Source: Aeromonas sp. FDAARGOS 1405 (GTDB taxonomy: Bacteria; Pseudomonadota; Gammaproteobacteria; Enterobacterales; Aeromonadaceae). Taken from it: a stretch of 64,000 bases of DNA. Below are positions 30,802 through 40,315 of this stretch, one piece after another; the stretch's first letter is position 1, and each line of letters starts with the position of its first letter. Location of the stretch: positions 3,357,001-3,421,000 of the forward strand of contig NZ_CP077311.1 of assembly GCF_019048265.1 (NCBI RefSeq), read 5' to 3'. Below the pieces are notes generated by a model. It was not told the origin of the DNA. It made no database searches and saw only the letters and a program-made list of their open reading frames with translations. A program made the translations under genes and the position numbers.

Positions 30802-31910
30802 TGGATCCCCATATATCGGTAGTAGGCATTGCAGGCCCCTTCGGAGCTGACCATGCAGCTGCCCATGGGCTGGGTCGGGGTGCAGCCCCGGCCAAAGACT
30901 TTGCACTGGTTCGGTTTGGCCAGGCCGCGCAGGATATCGGCGCACTGGCACGCCTTGTGGTCATCGATGGGAGTCTGATTGAGTTGAAAGTGGCGCTCCG
31001 CATCGCGTTTGGCAAAGGCATCGCGCAGGCGCAGGGCGGAGGCGTTGATATCCCCCAGACCTCGCCAGCGAAAGTGCTCACGGGTCTCGAAAAAGCGCTC
31101 GACCAGCCGCTGGGCGGCTTTATTGCCGCTGGCGGTGACGGCGCGGCTGTACTGCACCTCCAGCGCGTAGCGACCCTCCACCTTCTGGCGCACCATCATC
31201 AAGAGCGCCTCCATCACATCCACCGGTTCGAAGCCACTCACCACCACCGGTACCTGATAACGATCGACGATGGGCAGGTAGATATCGGCGCCGGTGATGA
31301 CGCTGACGTGGGAGGGGCCGATAAAGGCGTTCACCTTGGCAACGCCGTCGGCCATCACAGCATGAATGGCGGGGGGCACCAGCACATGGTTGATATGAAA
31401 CAGGAGGTTATCGACCTCTTGCTCTTCAGCGGCGGCCAGCAAGGCGGCGGTCATCGGGGTAGAGGTCTCGAAACCGATGGCGAAGAAGACCACGGTTTTT
31501 TCCGGGTTTTCTTTGGCGATGCGCAGGGCGTCGAGGGGGTCATAGACCGGGCGGATATCGCTCCCCTTGGCCCGCTGCTGGGCCAGCGTACCTTTGGAGC
31601 CCGGCACCCGGATCATGTCCCCCAGGGTGACCAGAATGACGTTGGGCTGGCGGGCCAGCTCGATGGCCTGATCGATGCGTTCTTTCGGCATGATGCAGAC
31701 CGGACAGCCGGGGCCGTGGACAAACTCGATGCTGGCTGGTAGCAGCTGGTGCAGGCCGTACTTCATGATGGTGTGGGTATGGCCGCCACACACCTCCATC
31801 ACCCGCAGCGGTTCGGGGAGTAATTTGGCCAGTTCGGTGATCTGGGCGGCGAGGGCGCGGATCACCTCGGGCTGGCGAAAGCCCTGGAACAGGTCATTCA
31901 AGGTCAGCAT
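30798..31910 (-). CDS. hypD: Hydrogenase maturation scaffold HypD
   Basis: A 370-residue Fe-S protein that, with HypC, assembles the Fe(CN)2CO unit. Key motifs are VCGGHTHTI near residue 41, GPGCPVC near residue 66, and the C-terminal Cys cluster (CQCADILRG...CKVFGRGCTP). It overlaps hypC by 7 bases and hypE by 4. Length matches the family (about 370). Confidence 0.97.
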   Translation of the reverse strand: MLTLNDLFQGFRQPEVIRALAAQITELAKLLPEPLRVMEVCGGHTHTIMKYGLHQLLPASIEFVHGPGCPVCIMPKERIDQAIELARQPNVILVTLGDMIRVPGSKGTLAQQRAKGSDIRPVYDPLDALRIAKENPEKTVVFFAIGFETSTPMTAALLAAAEEQEVDNLLFHINHVLVPPAIHAVMADGVAKVNAFIGPSHVSVITGADIYLPIVDRYQVPVVVSGFEPVDVMEALLMMVRQKVEGRYALEVQYSRAVTASGNKAAQRLVERFFETREHFRWRGLGDINASALRLRDAFAKRDAERHFQLNQTPIDDHKACQCADILRGLAKPNQCKVFGRGCTPTQPMGSCMVSSEGACNAYYRYMGIQ

Positions 31911-32155
31911 GGCAAGATATCCTGTTTGGGCATCAGGGCCACCATCTGGCGGAAGCTCTCGAGGCTGGCCTGCGCCTCCTCTTCATCAATCTTGCTCATC
32001 ACAAAGCCGATATGGAGCAGCACATAGTCGCCAATGTTGAGATGCTCTTCGAGCAGCATGCAGCTGACGCGCCGCTGCACCCCCAGGGTGTCGACGGTGA
32101 CGCAGTTATCTTCGGGGTGCAGTTGCACCACCTGAGAGGGGATGGATAGACACAT
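31904..32155 (-). CDS. hypC: Hydrogenase maturation chaperone HypC
   Basis: 83 residues beginning MCLSIPSQVV; Cys2 is the essential residue that binds the iron centre, which fixes the start at 32155 and rules out the longer frame to 32185. HypC carries the Fe(CN)2CO group from HypD to the hydrogenase large subunit. Because hyb lacks a hybG here, this one protein may serve both HycE and HybC. Confidence 0.95.
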   Translation of the reverse strand: MCLSIPSQVVQLHPEDNCVTVDTLGVQRRVSCMLLEEHLNIGDYVLLHIGFVMSKIDEEEAQASLESFRQMVALMPKQDILPC

Positions 32156-32160
32156 GAATT

Positions 32161-34599
32161 TCAGGACTCCGACAAGGTGGCACAACCGGTTGTGACAGGG
32201 TGGTGCGTGGCAAGATGGTGGATGGCAAACCAGAGCTGACCGGCGGCGATGCCACCGTCATTGAGCGGCAGGGTTTCGCTGGTCAATACCTGCCGGCCAG
32301 CGCCTTCGAGTGCGGGCACCAGCTGGTCCATCAGTACCCGGTTTTGAAAGACGCCGCCCCCGAGTACCACCGGATAGCCGGGGAAGCGCTCGGCCAGGGC
32401 AACCACCAGATTGCTGATGGCGCGGATAAACCCGGCGGCCAGGCTGGCAGTGGCGGTGCCTTGGCGCCGCTCGCTGACAAGGGTATGGATGAGCTCGGCC
32501 CACTCGATCTGCAGTGGCCTCTCCGCTGATTGGCTGAGATCAAAGGCGAGGGGGAAGGGCTGTTCATCGGGAGCCAGCTGCAAGGCGGCTGCCTCCAGCA
32601 GGAGTCCCGCTTCGCCCTCGTAATCCGGGGTGTTGATCACCCCCAAGAGTGCCGCTACCGCATCGAACAGCCGGCCGATGGCGCTGGAGTAGGGGGCGTT
32701 TCGACCGAGATGCCAGAGCTGGTGCAGGTTGCTGATCCGCTTAAGGGGCAGTTGCTTGATCAACGGAATATCGAGGGTGCTGATCTGCTCAGGAGTGTGC
32801 GATTCAAACAGCAGCCCCAGCAGCTGGCGCACCGGCTCGCGGATGGCCGCTTCGCCGCCAATAAGCTTGAAGGGTTTGAGGTGGGCAACCCGCTCAAATC
32901 CCTGAACGTCTGCCAGCAGCAGCTCTCCGCCCCAGAGGGTGCCGTCATTGCCAAGGCCGGTGCCATCGAAGGCCACCCCCAGCACCGAGCCTGTGATGTT
33001 GTGCTCGGCCATCACTGCCAGCAGGTGGGCGTGATGGTGTTGCACCTCGAGGTGGGTCGCACCCTGATCGCGGCAATAGCCCTTGGCCCACTGATGGCTG
33101 AGGTAGCCGGGGTGGCGATCCGACACCAGCAGTTCTGGCTTGAGATCGTAGAGATCGCGAAAGGTCGCCAGGGTCTGCTCGAAGTGCTCCTGCATTGGCA
33201 GGCTGTGCAGATCGCCGATATAGGGGCTGTAGATGCGCTGGCGGCCGAAGGCGAGCGCCAGCTGGTTCTTCTGCTGCGCTCCGACTGCCAGCAGTGGCGC
33301 CTTGACCGCCTCTTGCAGGCTGGGAGTGCAGGGGGCATAGCCCCGGGCGAGGCGCAACGTCTGGCGCCGCCCGCCTGCCCACTGCACCAGACTGTCGTCG
33401 CACGGGTGCAGGATGGGGCGGTTGTGATCCAGGATGCCGTCAATCTCGCGACCGAGTTCCCTGACCACCGCTTCGCACTCGATAAGGATCGGGCTGCCGC
33501 GCCCATTGGCGCTGGTAGCCGCCAGCGGGATGGCGCAGGTATCCAGCAGCAGCTGATGGAGCGGGGTATAGGGGAGCATGACCCCAAGGTAAGGAATGCC
33601 GGGGGCGATCCCCTCGGCCAGCGGCGCGGTTGTCAGTCGGGATTCTGAGAGCCGATCATCGTTAATGCGCTTGCGCAGCAAGGTGATGGGTCTGGCCTGA
33701 GAGGCGAGCAGCTTCCACTCGGCCTCGCAGCCGGTGACATGCAATTTGGCCTCGGCAAGGGAGCCCATCATCACCGCCAGCGGCTTGCGCGCGCGCCGTT
33801 TGAGCGTTCGCAATCTGGCAACACTCTGTTCATTGCGGGCATCACACATCAGGTGATAACCCCCCATCCCCTTGATCGCAATCAGCTCCCCCGCTTGCAG
33901 GGCGCGGGCGGCGGCGTGCAGGGCCTCTTCGCGTTCGGCCAGCGCATTTCCATTGCCGCAGCGCCAGCTGAGATGGGGCCCGCACTCGGGGCAGCTCACC
34001 GGCTGGGCGTGGTAGCGTCTGTCCAGCGGGTTTTCATAGGCCGCCGCACAGCGCCGGCACATGGCAAAGCCTGCCATGGCGGTATGGGGTCTGTCGTAGG
34101 GGAGGCGGCGGATGATGGTGTAGCGCGGGCCGCAGTGGGTGCAGTTGGTAAAGGGGTAGTGGTGGTGGCGATCGCTTGGATTGGCCACGTCCGTGGCGCA
34201 CGCCTCGCACATTCCCTGATCCGGTGAGATGGCGACCGTGGCGGCGCTCTGCTGCTGGCTGGCTTTAATTCGAAACTGGCCATGAAATTGGCCATCGAAG
34301 TCGGGATCATGAGCAAGGGGCAGCTCCCGCTCGCTGAAGTGATCGATGCGGCTAAGCGGCGGCGCCAGTTCCCGCAGTTCGCGGGCAAAGCAGGCCAGCT
34401 GCTCAGGCGATCCTTCGGCACCTATGGTGACGCCGTTGGCATCGTTCAAGACATAACCGGCAAGGCCGTGGCGCAGCGCCAGCCCATAGACGAAGGGGCG
34501 AAAGCCGACCCCCTGAACTATGCCGTCGATATGAAATTCGCGGCGCAGCCGGTTGGCCACAGGATTGGAAGAGCCAGAGGGGGCGATGGTGGTGCTCAT
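32161..34599 (-). CDS. hypF: Carbamoyltransferase HypF
   Basis: The 812-residue enzyme that makes the thiocarbamate on HypE from carbamoyl phosphate and ATP. Domain order: acylphosphatase (IVQGVGFRPFVYGLALRHGL near residue 28), two zinc fingers with repeated CxxC motifs (about 110-190), a YrdC-like domain (about 205-390), and a Kae1-like carbamoyltransferase domain with HHHAHLLAVMAEH near residue 520 and GGGVFQNRVL near residue 745. Its ATG overlaps the selB stop (ATGA), so the two genes are translated together. Confidence 0.96.
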   Translation of the reverse strand: MSTTIAPSGSSNPVANRLRREFHIDGIVQGVGFRPFVYGLALRHGLAGYVLNDANGVTIGAEGSPEQLACFARELRELAPPLSRIDHFSERELPLAHDPDFDGQFHGQFRIKASQQQSAATVAISPDQGMCEACATDVANPSDRHHHYPFTNCTHCGPRYTIIRRLPYDRPHTAMAGFAMCRRCAAAYENPLDRRYHAQPVSCPECGPHLSWRCGNGNALAEREEALHAAARALQAGELIAIKGMGGYHLMCDARNEQSVARLRTLKRRARKPLAVMMGSLAEAKLHVTGCEAEWKLLASQARPITLLRKRINDDRLSESRLTTAPLAEGIAPGIPYLGVMLPYTPLHQLLLDTCAIPLAATSANGRGSPILIECEAVVRELGREIDGILDHNRPILHPCDDSLVQWAGGRRQTLRLARGYAPCTPSLQEAVKAPLLAVGAQQKNQLALAFGRQRIYSPYIGDLHSLPMQEHFEQTLATFRDLYDLKPELLVSDRHPGYLSHQWAKGYCRDQGATHLEVQHHHAHLLAVMAEHNITGSVLGVAFDGTGLGNDGTLWGGELLLADVQGFERVAHLKPFKLIGGEAAIREPVRQLLGLLFESHTPEQISTLDIPLIKQLPLKRISNLHQLWHLGRNAPYSSAIGRLFDAVAALLGVINTPDYEGEAGLLLEAAALQLAPDEQPFPLAFDLSQSAERPLQIEWAELIHTLVSERRQGTATASLAAGFIRAISNLVVALAERFPGYPVVLGGGVFQNRVLMDQLVPALEGAGRQVLTSETLPLNDGGIAAGQLWFAIHHLATHHPVTTGCATLSES

Positions 34600-36491
34600 G
34601 CCGGCTCCATCTCATCTTGAGTCTGCGGCAAACGCAGCACCCGGCGCTCGTTCTCCTCGCGCCGTACCCAGCCATCCATCTCCATGCGCAGGCAGAACGG
34701 AATGGCGTATTTGCGCGACAAACCGGTGATCTCCTTGAGGGATGCCATGTCGATCAGATCTCCCACCTGCTGGCCCGCCAGCACTTCGGCGACCATCTGG
34801 TTGTAAAGCTCGGCGTCGTAGTAGATGGGGCCATCGAGCTGCACCAGATACTTGAGTCGCGCCAGATTGCGCAGCTGCTTTTGCAACGCGCCTTTTTGTA
34901 GCAGGCCCTGCTGCAGGGCCGCGGGCAGCTGGCGGGTGATAAAGGGATCCAGCTCCACGCCGCCGGGGCCCAGTTTACCGGGCTCGTACCCCTCCTTGCC
35001 TTGATCTCGCACCACCTTGAGCACCAGCTGCGCCTCTTCCCCCAGATCATCTTCCGACTCGCCGCTGCCCGGCTGCCACTTGTCATGGTGCAGGCGAACA
35101 AGCTGCTCGCTTTTGAGCTGCTGGAGCAGGGCATGAGTGACCGGCAGGGCGATGCCAAAGCGGGTCGCCAGCTCGGCGGCACTAAGGGGTTCACTTTTCA
35201 GCGTGGCCAGCAGCTGGTCGCTGCTTTGGGCCAGCCAGCAGTTATCCAGCAGCCAATCACCGAGGGGGGTGACCTGCTCTGGCTGCTGGTCAAAGCGGCT
35301 GGTCAGTACATAGCCGTTGAGCCCCAGTTGCAGGGTGGCCGGGTTGTAGTGCTCTAGCTCTTCAGGCAGCTCGCCCAGCAGGGCGTGCAGCGCCTTGCGT
35401 CTGGCGGGATGGATGTCACCGCACCAGACGATGCGGGCGCCGTGCAGCAGTTCACTGCTGCCGTGGCGAATGATGGCGAGCGGCTGGCCGAAGAAGCAGG
35501 GGATGGGGCTGGTAAAGATCAGCCGCGCCAGCCGGGTATCCTTGATGGGCACGAAACGGGCCCGGCCATGCCAGCTGCCGAGGGCTACTTCGACCTCCTT
35601 GTTGTGCAGAGAGGGGCGTAGTGCCTTGCCGCTCAGGCTCTCGGTGTTGAGCCGCACGATGAGGTGAGTCGCCGCCTCGCACTGGCCAGCTGCGCTGGTC
35701 AGGCAGTGGCCGCGAGCCACCTCCTTGTGGGGCACTTTTTTCAGGCCCACCGCCACCCGGCAGACGGCGCCAATCTCGTCGACGCTCTGGTGATAGGCCT
35801 GCAGGGAGCGCACCTGCACCTCCCGATCGGCAGGGTAGAGGCGCAGCTTGTCCCCCACCTTGAGGCTGCCCTGTTGCAAGGTGCCAGTGAGCACAGTACC
35901 GGTGCCGTTGGCGGTAAAGACTCTGTCCACATACAGTCGCGGGGCGCTCTGCTCGCGGGCAGCGTGTGAGGCTGGCAGTTCGGCAAGCTGGCGCACGATG
36001 GCGGTGTGCAGGGCGGCTATATTGGCGCCGGTCTTGGCACTGACGCTGACGATGTCGGGCACCATGCCGCTCTCGTCCATCACCCGCTCCAGCAGGCTCT
36101 CCTCCAACAGCAAAAGCTCGTCGGGGGAGACCAGATCGCACTTGTTGATGCAGACCAAGAGGCGCGGTACCCCCATCGCCTTGAGCAGGCGCAGGTGATC
36201 GCCGGTCATCGGCATCCACCCCTCGTCGGCGGCAATGACCAGCAGCACCAGATCCAGACTCCAGAGCCCCGCCACCATGTTGCGGATATAGCGCTCGTGG
36301 CCGGGCACGTCGATGACGCCTATGGTGTTGCCCTGACCGTCGTCGAAGTGGGCAAAGCCGAGATCCTGGGTCATGCCGATGGCCTGCTCGTGGGCGCGGG
36401 CGGTGGTGATGCCGGTGAGGGCCTTGATCAGCAGGGTCTTGCCGTGATCCACGTGGCCGGCAAGACCGATAACGGCGCGATAGGGGGTCAT
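34596..36491 (-). CDS. selB: Selenocysteine-specific elongation factor SelB
   Basis: 631 residues. SelB brings Sec-tRNA to UGA codons marked by a SECIS hairpin. The N-terminal GTPase has GLAGHVDHGKT near residue 7, DVPGHERYIRNM near residue 64 and NKCDLV near residue 119. The C-terminal half contains the winged-helix repeats that bind SECIS RNA. The start chosen has GAGGAG ten bases upstream and follows the selA stop by 4 bases; an upstream in-frame ATG at 36524 would overlap selA. The only obvious client in the window is fdhF. Confidence 0.96.
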   Translation of the reverse strand: MTPYRAVIGLAGHVDHGKTLLIKALTGITTARAHEQAIGMTQDLGFAHFDDGQGNTIGVIDVPGHERYIRNMVAGLWSLDLVLLVIAADEGWMPMTGDHLRLLKAMGVPRLLVCINKCDLVSPDELLLLEESLLERVMDESGMVPDIVSVSAKTGANIAALHTAIVRQLAELPASHAAREQSAPRLYVDRVFTANGTGTVLTGTLQQGSLKVGDKLRLYPADREVQVRSLQAYHQSVDEIGAVCRVAVGLKKVPHKEVARGHCLTSAAGQCEAATHLIVRLNTESLSGKALRPSLHNKEVEVALGSWHGRARFVPIKDTRLARLIFTSPIPCFFGQPLAIIRHGSSELLHGARIVWCGDIHPARRKALHALLGELPEELEHYNPATLQLGLNGYVLTSRFDQQPEQVTPLGDWLLDNCWLAQSSDQLLATLKSEPLSAAELATRFGIALPVTHALLQQLKSEQLVRLHHDKWQPGSGESEDDLGEEAQLVLKVVRDQGKEGYEPGKLGPGGVELDPFITRQLPAALQQGLLQKGALQKQLRNLARLKYLVQLDGPIYYDAELYNQMVAEVLAGQQVGDLIDMASLKEITGLSRKYAIPFCLRMEMDGWVRREENERRVLRLPQTQDEMEPA

Positions 36492-36495
36492 GGGA

Positions 36496-37974
36496 TCAGG
36501 GCTCCTCGGTCGCATTTGTTGCATTGAACGGGGCGGGGAGAAGCAACTCCCTGAGTTGGGCGATCAGCAGTTCCATCTCGGTCGGCAGCAGGGTCGCCAT
36601 ATTGAGCAGTACCTTCTGCTGGCGCACGGTGGCGATGACAGGGACGGGGAGTTCGCGCAGAGCATCAAGCAGCTGCTGGGCCGGACGCGGGTCGGTGCAC
36701 TCGAGCGCGGGCGCCGGATAGAACTCGTCCGGCAATGTGCCGCCGCCCACCACCAGTTGGGAGGGAACCGGCACAAAGGAGCCAGGCAGGGCGGCCATCA
36801 GCTGGGAGGCTCTCGCCTGCATGGCGGCCGGGGTGCTCAAGGTACGCTGGGCGATACCCTCGCCGACGGGAGATTTGTTGAGCTTGTGGATGAGCAGACG
36901 TTCGAGCAGGGAGTAGACGATGCGGCTCGGGCGGAAGGTGCGCATCATGGGGTGTTTTTCCAGCCGCTTGATAAGGTCGCTGCGGCCGCTGATGATGCCC
37001 GATTGCGGGCCACCAAGCAGCTTGTCGCCGGAATAGCAGACCAGATCCGCCCCCGCCTTGATGTACTGGCGCACCGAGGTTTCATCCGGTGCAAACTCTT
37101 CGGTGGTCAAGCCCGACCCCTGATCCACCGCCAGCACCACATGCTCGGGCAGGGCGCGGGCCACCTCGCCGATATCGGGGGATTCAGTAAAGCCGCGAAT
37201 GGCGAAATTGGATCTGTGCACCATCAGTACCAGCGCGGTCTGATCGGTGATGGCATCGAGGTAATCTTTGGCGGTGGTGATATTGGTAGTGCCCACCTCC
37301 ACCAGTTTGGCACCGGAGAGCGCCAGAATATCGGGAATGCGAAAGCCTCCACCAATCTGGATCTGCTCGCCGCGCGAGACGATCACCTCGCGCCCCTTGG
37401 CCACCTCCTGCAGCAGCAAAAAGAGCGAAGCGGCGTTGTTGTTGACCACCAGCGAATCCTCGGCCTGGGTGAGGCAACGGAGCAGGGGGGCGATCAGCCC
37501 CTTGCGCCCGCCGCGCTTGCCGGTGGCGAGATCCAGCTCCAGATTGTTGTACCCGGTGTTGAGGTCACGCACCTCGTCCCACAGATCGGCACTTAACGGC
37601 GAACGCCCCAAATTGGTATGCACCAGGGTGCCGGTGGCGTTGATCACCCGGGTTTGACGCTGGCGCAACTGCTGTTGGCAGCGTTTGGCAATCAGCGCCT
37701 CGATCTGCTCGGGGGCAACGCCATGCTGGCGAAAATCTTCGCTCTGGCGCAGCTCGCTGAGGGTGTCGCGCACCGCCTGGGTCACCAGCGGGCGGCTCAG
37801 CGCTTCGATAAAACCGGCGAGAAAGGGTTGCTGCAGCAGCTGTTCCACTTGCGGCAGACGGCGCGTTGGTTGCTGGCCGGGCTGTTGCTGAGAATCTGGC
37901 TGTGAATCGTCGGCAGCCGTACCTGATGCGGGCTGGCGGTGGGGGATGGCTGACGCGTGAGACGAGTTCGGCAT
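36496..37974 (-). CDS. selA: Selenocysteine synthase SelA
   Basis: The 492-residue PLP enzyme that converts Ser-tRNA-Sec to Sec-tRNA-Sec. Conserved features are INATGTLVHTNLGRSPLS near residue 115, the Gly-rich cofactor region, and the Lys region SGDKLLGGPQSG near residue 325. It starts 315 bases downstream of selC; a longer frame to 38190 has no protein character and was rejected. The N-terminus is about 30 residues longer than in E. coli, with a Ser/Gln-rich stretch. Confidence 0.95.
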   Translation of the reverse strand: MPNSSHASAIPHRQPASGTAADDSQPDSQQQPGQQPTRRLPQVEQLLQQPFLAGFIEALSRPLVTQAVRDTLSELRQSEDFRQHGVAPEQIEALIAKRCQQQLRQRQTRVINATGTLVHTNLGRSPLSADLWDEVRDLNTGYNNLELDLATGKRGGRKGLIAPLLRCLTQAEDSLVVNNNAASLFLLLQEVAKGREVIVSRGEQIQIGGGFRIPDILALSGAKLVEVGTTNITTAKDYLDAITDQTALVLMVHRSNFAIRGFTESPDIGEVARALPEHVVLAVDQGSGLTTEEFAPDETSVRQYIKAGADLVCYSGDKLLGGPQSGIISGRSDLIKRLEKHPMMRTFRPSRIVYSLLERLLIHKLNKSPVGEGIAQRTLSTPAAMQARASQLMAALPGSFVPVPSQLVVGGGTLPDEFYPAPALECTDPRPAQQLLDALRELPVPVIATVRQQKVLLNMATLLPTEMELLIAQLRELLLPAPFNATNATEEP

Positions 37975-38288
37975 GGGATTACCAGTGCAGTGCGTGGGTT
38001 CGGGATGCGCACCGGTTTGCCGATAGAGAGGCCGAGCTGACGGGTTATGGCACTGCTGGCGATTTGCGGATGACTGCAAACTGGGTGCATTAATGAGCGG
38101 GTATAAATTAATGCTGCATCGATGCTGATAAATTAATTTTTGGCCAGCGAGATAACCTGAGTTCGGATTATATTGGCAAGCGGCAAGCACCTTTTTTAAA
38201 GTATTACTTCAAATATATTGAACAAACAATGGAAATAACATTCAGGCCGAAAAATTCAGCGAGAGAGTATTTGTTCAATAGATAAATT
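37975..38288. other. selC-selA intergenic region with a long inverted repeat
   Basis: 314 bases, AT-rich near selC. It contains the perfect inverted repeat TATTGAACAAA (38216-38226) and TTTGTTCAATA (38270-38280), arms of 11 bases separated by 43. It also has a run of T residues on the plus strand near 38192 (A run on the minus strand). No gene is supported. Confidence 0.5.
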
Positions 38289-38380
38289 TGGCGGAAGAGG
38301 CAGGAATCGAACCTGCCAAAGCCTTCTCGGCTCACATCGGTTTTGAAGACCGAGGAGGCCACCAGACCCCATCAACTTCC
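38289..38380 (-). tRNA. selC: tRNA-Sec (anticodon UCA)
   Basis: A 92-base tRNA gene on the minus strand, including an encoded CCA. The anticodon loop is CTTCAAA with anticodon TCA at 38344-38346, closed by a CGGT/ACCG stem. A long variable arm and a T-arm GGCAGG-loop-CCTGCC are present, and the discriminator base is G, as in other bacterial tRNA-Sec. The acceptor stem is unusual: the first five pairs GGAAG/CTTCC are intact, then T faces T and the expected eight-pair stem cannot be completed. It lies just upstream of selAB on the same strand. Confidence 0.92.
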
Positions 38381-38507
38381 GTAACGGTCGCCATTTTGTG
38401 GCAATTTTCTGTGACTGGCAACGCTTTTTTTGTCATAAAAAATCGAGAGTTAGCGATTTTTTGAAAAAATCAAAGAACCTTGTTTTATATCAAGTTCAGC
38501 ACAATTA

Positions 38508-38535
38508 GCCCGATGTTTTTAATTTAACATCGGGC
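38508..38535 (-). terminator. Hairpin after hycI, probable terminator
   Basis: GCCCGATGTT (38508-38517) and AACATCGGGC (38526-38535) form a perfect 10-base-pair stem, about 60 bases after the hycI stop on the minus strand. The sequence after the stem on that strand is TAATTGTG, which is only weakly U-rich. It probably limits read-through from hyc into selC-selA-hyp. Confidence 0.6.
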
Positions 38536-38593
38536 CTCGATCACATTGCCGGAACCGTTGGTCAATAACGGTAGTTAACAACTCGCTAAATAA

Positions 38594-39085
38594 TCACCGG
38601 TTGGCGTTGGCAATATTCCACTGATCCAGTTTATCTATTAACAGACTGGTGTCACTGGCGGCATCAAGATGCTGATAAAGATAATCCATCGCCTCGCTCA
38701 CCATCTCGGTCATCGGGAAGGAGAACGCCACGATGGCCGGTTGTACCCCGACAAAGATCACCTCGGGGACAAAGGTCTTGAGTTCGTCGATCAAAAAGTT
38801 GAGCGGCATGTTGTGGGTCGAGAAGATAAACATCTCGGCGATGGTCTCGGGGGGGATCACCTGCAGGGTCCCCGCCTTCTCGCCGATCTCGGCGGCATCC
38901 ACCAGCACCACCCGCTCCGGTTGCAGCTCCCGCACCTTGTAGACCACATTTTCCGGCGCGATGCCGCCGTCAATATGGATCCAGCCGGACAGGGGGGCGG
39001 CTTGCAGTTTGTCGGCAAGATAGGGGCCGGCACCGTCGTCCCCCATCATGGCATTGCCCACGGTCAACACGAGATTGCAGCCCAT
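38594..39085 (-). CDS. hycI: Hydrogenase-3 maturation protease HycI
   Basis: The 163-residue endopeptidase that removes the C-terminal tail of HycE after nickel insertion. Features: VLTVGNAMMGDDGAGPYLAD at the N-terminus, VDAAEIGEKAG near residue 62 with the metal-binding Asp, and STHNMPLNFLIDEL near residue 90. Last gene of the hyc operon, adjoining hycH (shared boundary base at 39085). Confidence 0.96.
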   Translation of the reverse strand: MGCNLVLTVGNAMMGDDGAGPYLADKLQAAPLSGWIHIDGGIAPENVVYKVRELQPERVVLVDAAEIGEKAGTLQVIPPETIAEMFIFSTHNMPLNFLIDELKTFVPEVIFVGVQPAIVAFSFPMTEMVSEAMDYLYQHLDAASDTSLLIDKLDQWNIANANR

Positions 39086-39498
39086 CAGCGGCTCCTTACC
39101 ATCAGATACATATGGGGGTCGTTATAGAGGGCGGTGAGCTGATCCATAAAGGTATTGGTCCAGCCCAGCTCCTGCTCATCGAGCAGATTGTCTGCTTTGC
39201 GCAGTCGGTCGAAGGCGCAGGCCAGCATATGGCAGTGCTCGCGATAGATGGTGATCTCGCCAAAGGTGAGAAATCCCTCCATCTTGCGGCGCGCTTCGCT
39301 CCCTTCTGGCAGCTTGGCTACCCAGTCGCGATAACCGGTCAGCGAGCAGACCAGGTCTGCTCGCAGGCAATCAACGATGCCGAGGTGGTGGCCGATGGCG
39401 AGGCTGTAGTACATCACCTCCCTGGCCTCTTCCGGCACGTCGAACTGCTCGTCGACGAACTTGCGCGAGAGGCGATAGAAGAAAACCTCGTCAGCCAT
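39085..39498 (-). CDS. hycH: Formate hydrogenlyase maturation protein HycH
   Basis: 137 residues from the ATG at 39498, matching the E. coli length and the N-terminal pattern [14 protein letters not shown]. HycH assists late assembly of hydrogenase-3; its exact step is not settled. The frame extends upstream to 39618 within hycG, but that part has no protein character. It overlaps hycG by 8 bases. Confidence 0.94.
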   Translation of the reverse strand: MADEVFFYRLSRKFVDEQFDVPEEAREVMYYSLAIGHHLGIVDCLRADLVCSLTGYRDWVAKLPEGSEARRKMEGFLTFGEITIYREHCHMLACAFDRLRKADNLLDEQELGWTNTFMDQLTALYNDPHMYLMVRSR

Positions 39499-40315
39499 GC
39501 ACCGCCTCTCCCTTGCCGGCCGCCCGGTTGAGGCAGGCGTTTGCGAGGTTGTTGACGATCTCCGAGAGGCGCGGATCGTCGTGCTGATCGAGGTAGCTCT
39601 GGATGCGCAGATCCACATCCTGCTGGGTCGCCCCTTCGAGCAGGGCCATAAACTCGTCGGCGATGATCCGCCCCTGGCGATAACCTGCCATGCGGCGCGC
39701 TTCGCGCTCGATCATCACCCGGATTTCATTGGGGATGCCGGTGTGGCGCAGCTCGACCCGCTCACCCGGTTGCACCTCGTGGCTGGTGGCTTTGAGTTTC
39801 TGTTCCAGCAGACCGAGCGCCACGGCAAAGCCATAAATGGTAGCCGCCGGTGTCGGAGGGCAGCCCGGGATATAGACATCCACCGGCACGATTTTGTCGG
39901 TGCCGCCCCAGACGCAGTAGAGGTCGTGGAAGATGCCGCCGTCACAGCCGCAGGCGCCGTAGGCGATGCAGATCTTGGGATCGGGCGCCGCCTCGTAGGC
40001 GCGCAGGGCTGGCACCCGCATCGCCCGGGTCACCGCGCCGGTAAAGAGCAGGATGTCGGCGTGGCGGGGGGAGGCGACCACCTTGATGCCGAAACGCTCG
40101 GCATCAAACAGCGGGGTGATGGTGGCGAAGATCTCGATTTCGCAGGCGTTGCAGCCGCCGCAATCGACCCGGTAGACATAGGCCGAGCGGCGAATGTCCT
40201 TGAGCAGGGTCTTCTTGAGTTTGGTGATCTCGGGATCCTGTGCCAGCGGCACGGCGCGGGTATGGGCATGGCCGACAACCGGTTCTATGCCTTTGATCTT
40301 GCTCATCACATCCAC
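39491..40315 (-). CDS. hycG: Hydrogenase-3 small subunit HycG (NuoB-like)
   Basis: The 274-residue Fe-S small subunit of the formate hydrogenlyase hydrogenase, homologous to complex I NuoB. The cluster ligands appear in [14 protein letters not shown] near residue 50, [12 protein letters not shown] near residue 119 and [12 protein letters not shown] near residue 150. No Tat signal is present, as expected for a cytoplasm-facing complex. It overlaps hycF by 10 bases; an internal ATG at 40306 is an alternative start. Confidence 0.96.
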   Translation of the reverse strand: MDVMSKIKGIEPVVGHAHTRAVPLAQDPEITKLKKTLLKDIRRSAYVYRVDCGGCNACEIEIFATITPLFDAERFGIKVVASPRHADILLFTGAVTRAMRVPALRAYEAAPDPKICIAYGACGCDGGIFHDLYCVWGGTDKIVPVDVYIPGCPPTPAATIYGFAVALGLLEQKLKATSHEVQPGERVELRHTGIPNEIRVMIEREARRMAGYRQGRIIADEFMALLEGATQQDVDLRIQSYLDQHDDPRLSEIVNNLANACLNRAAGKGEAVHG

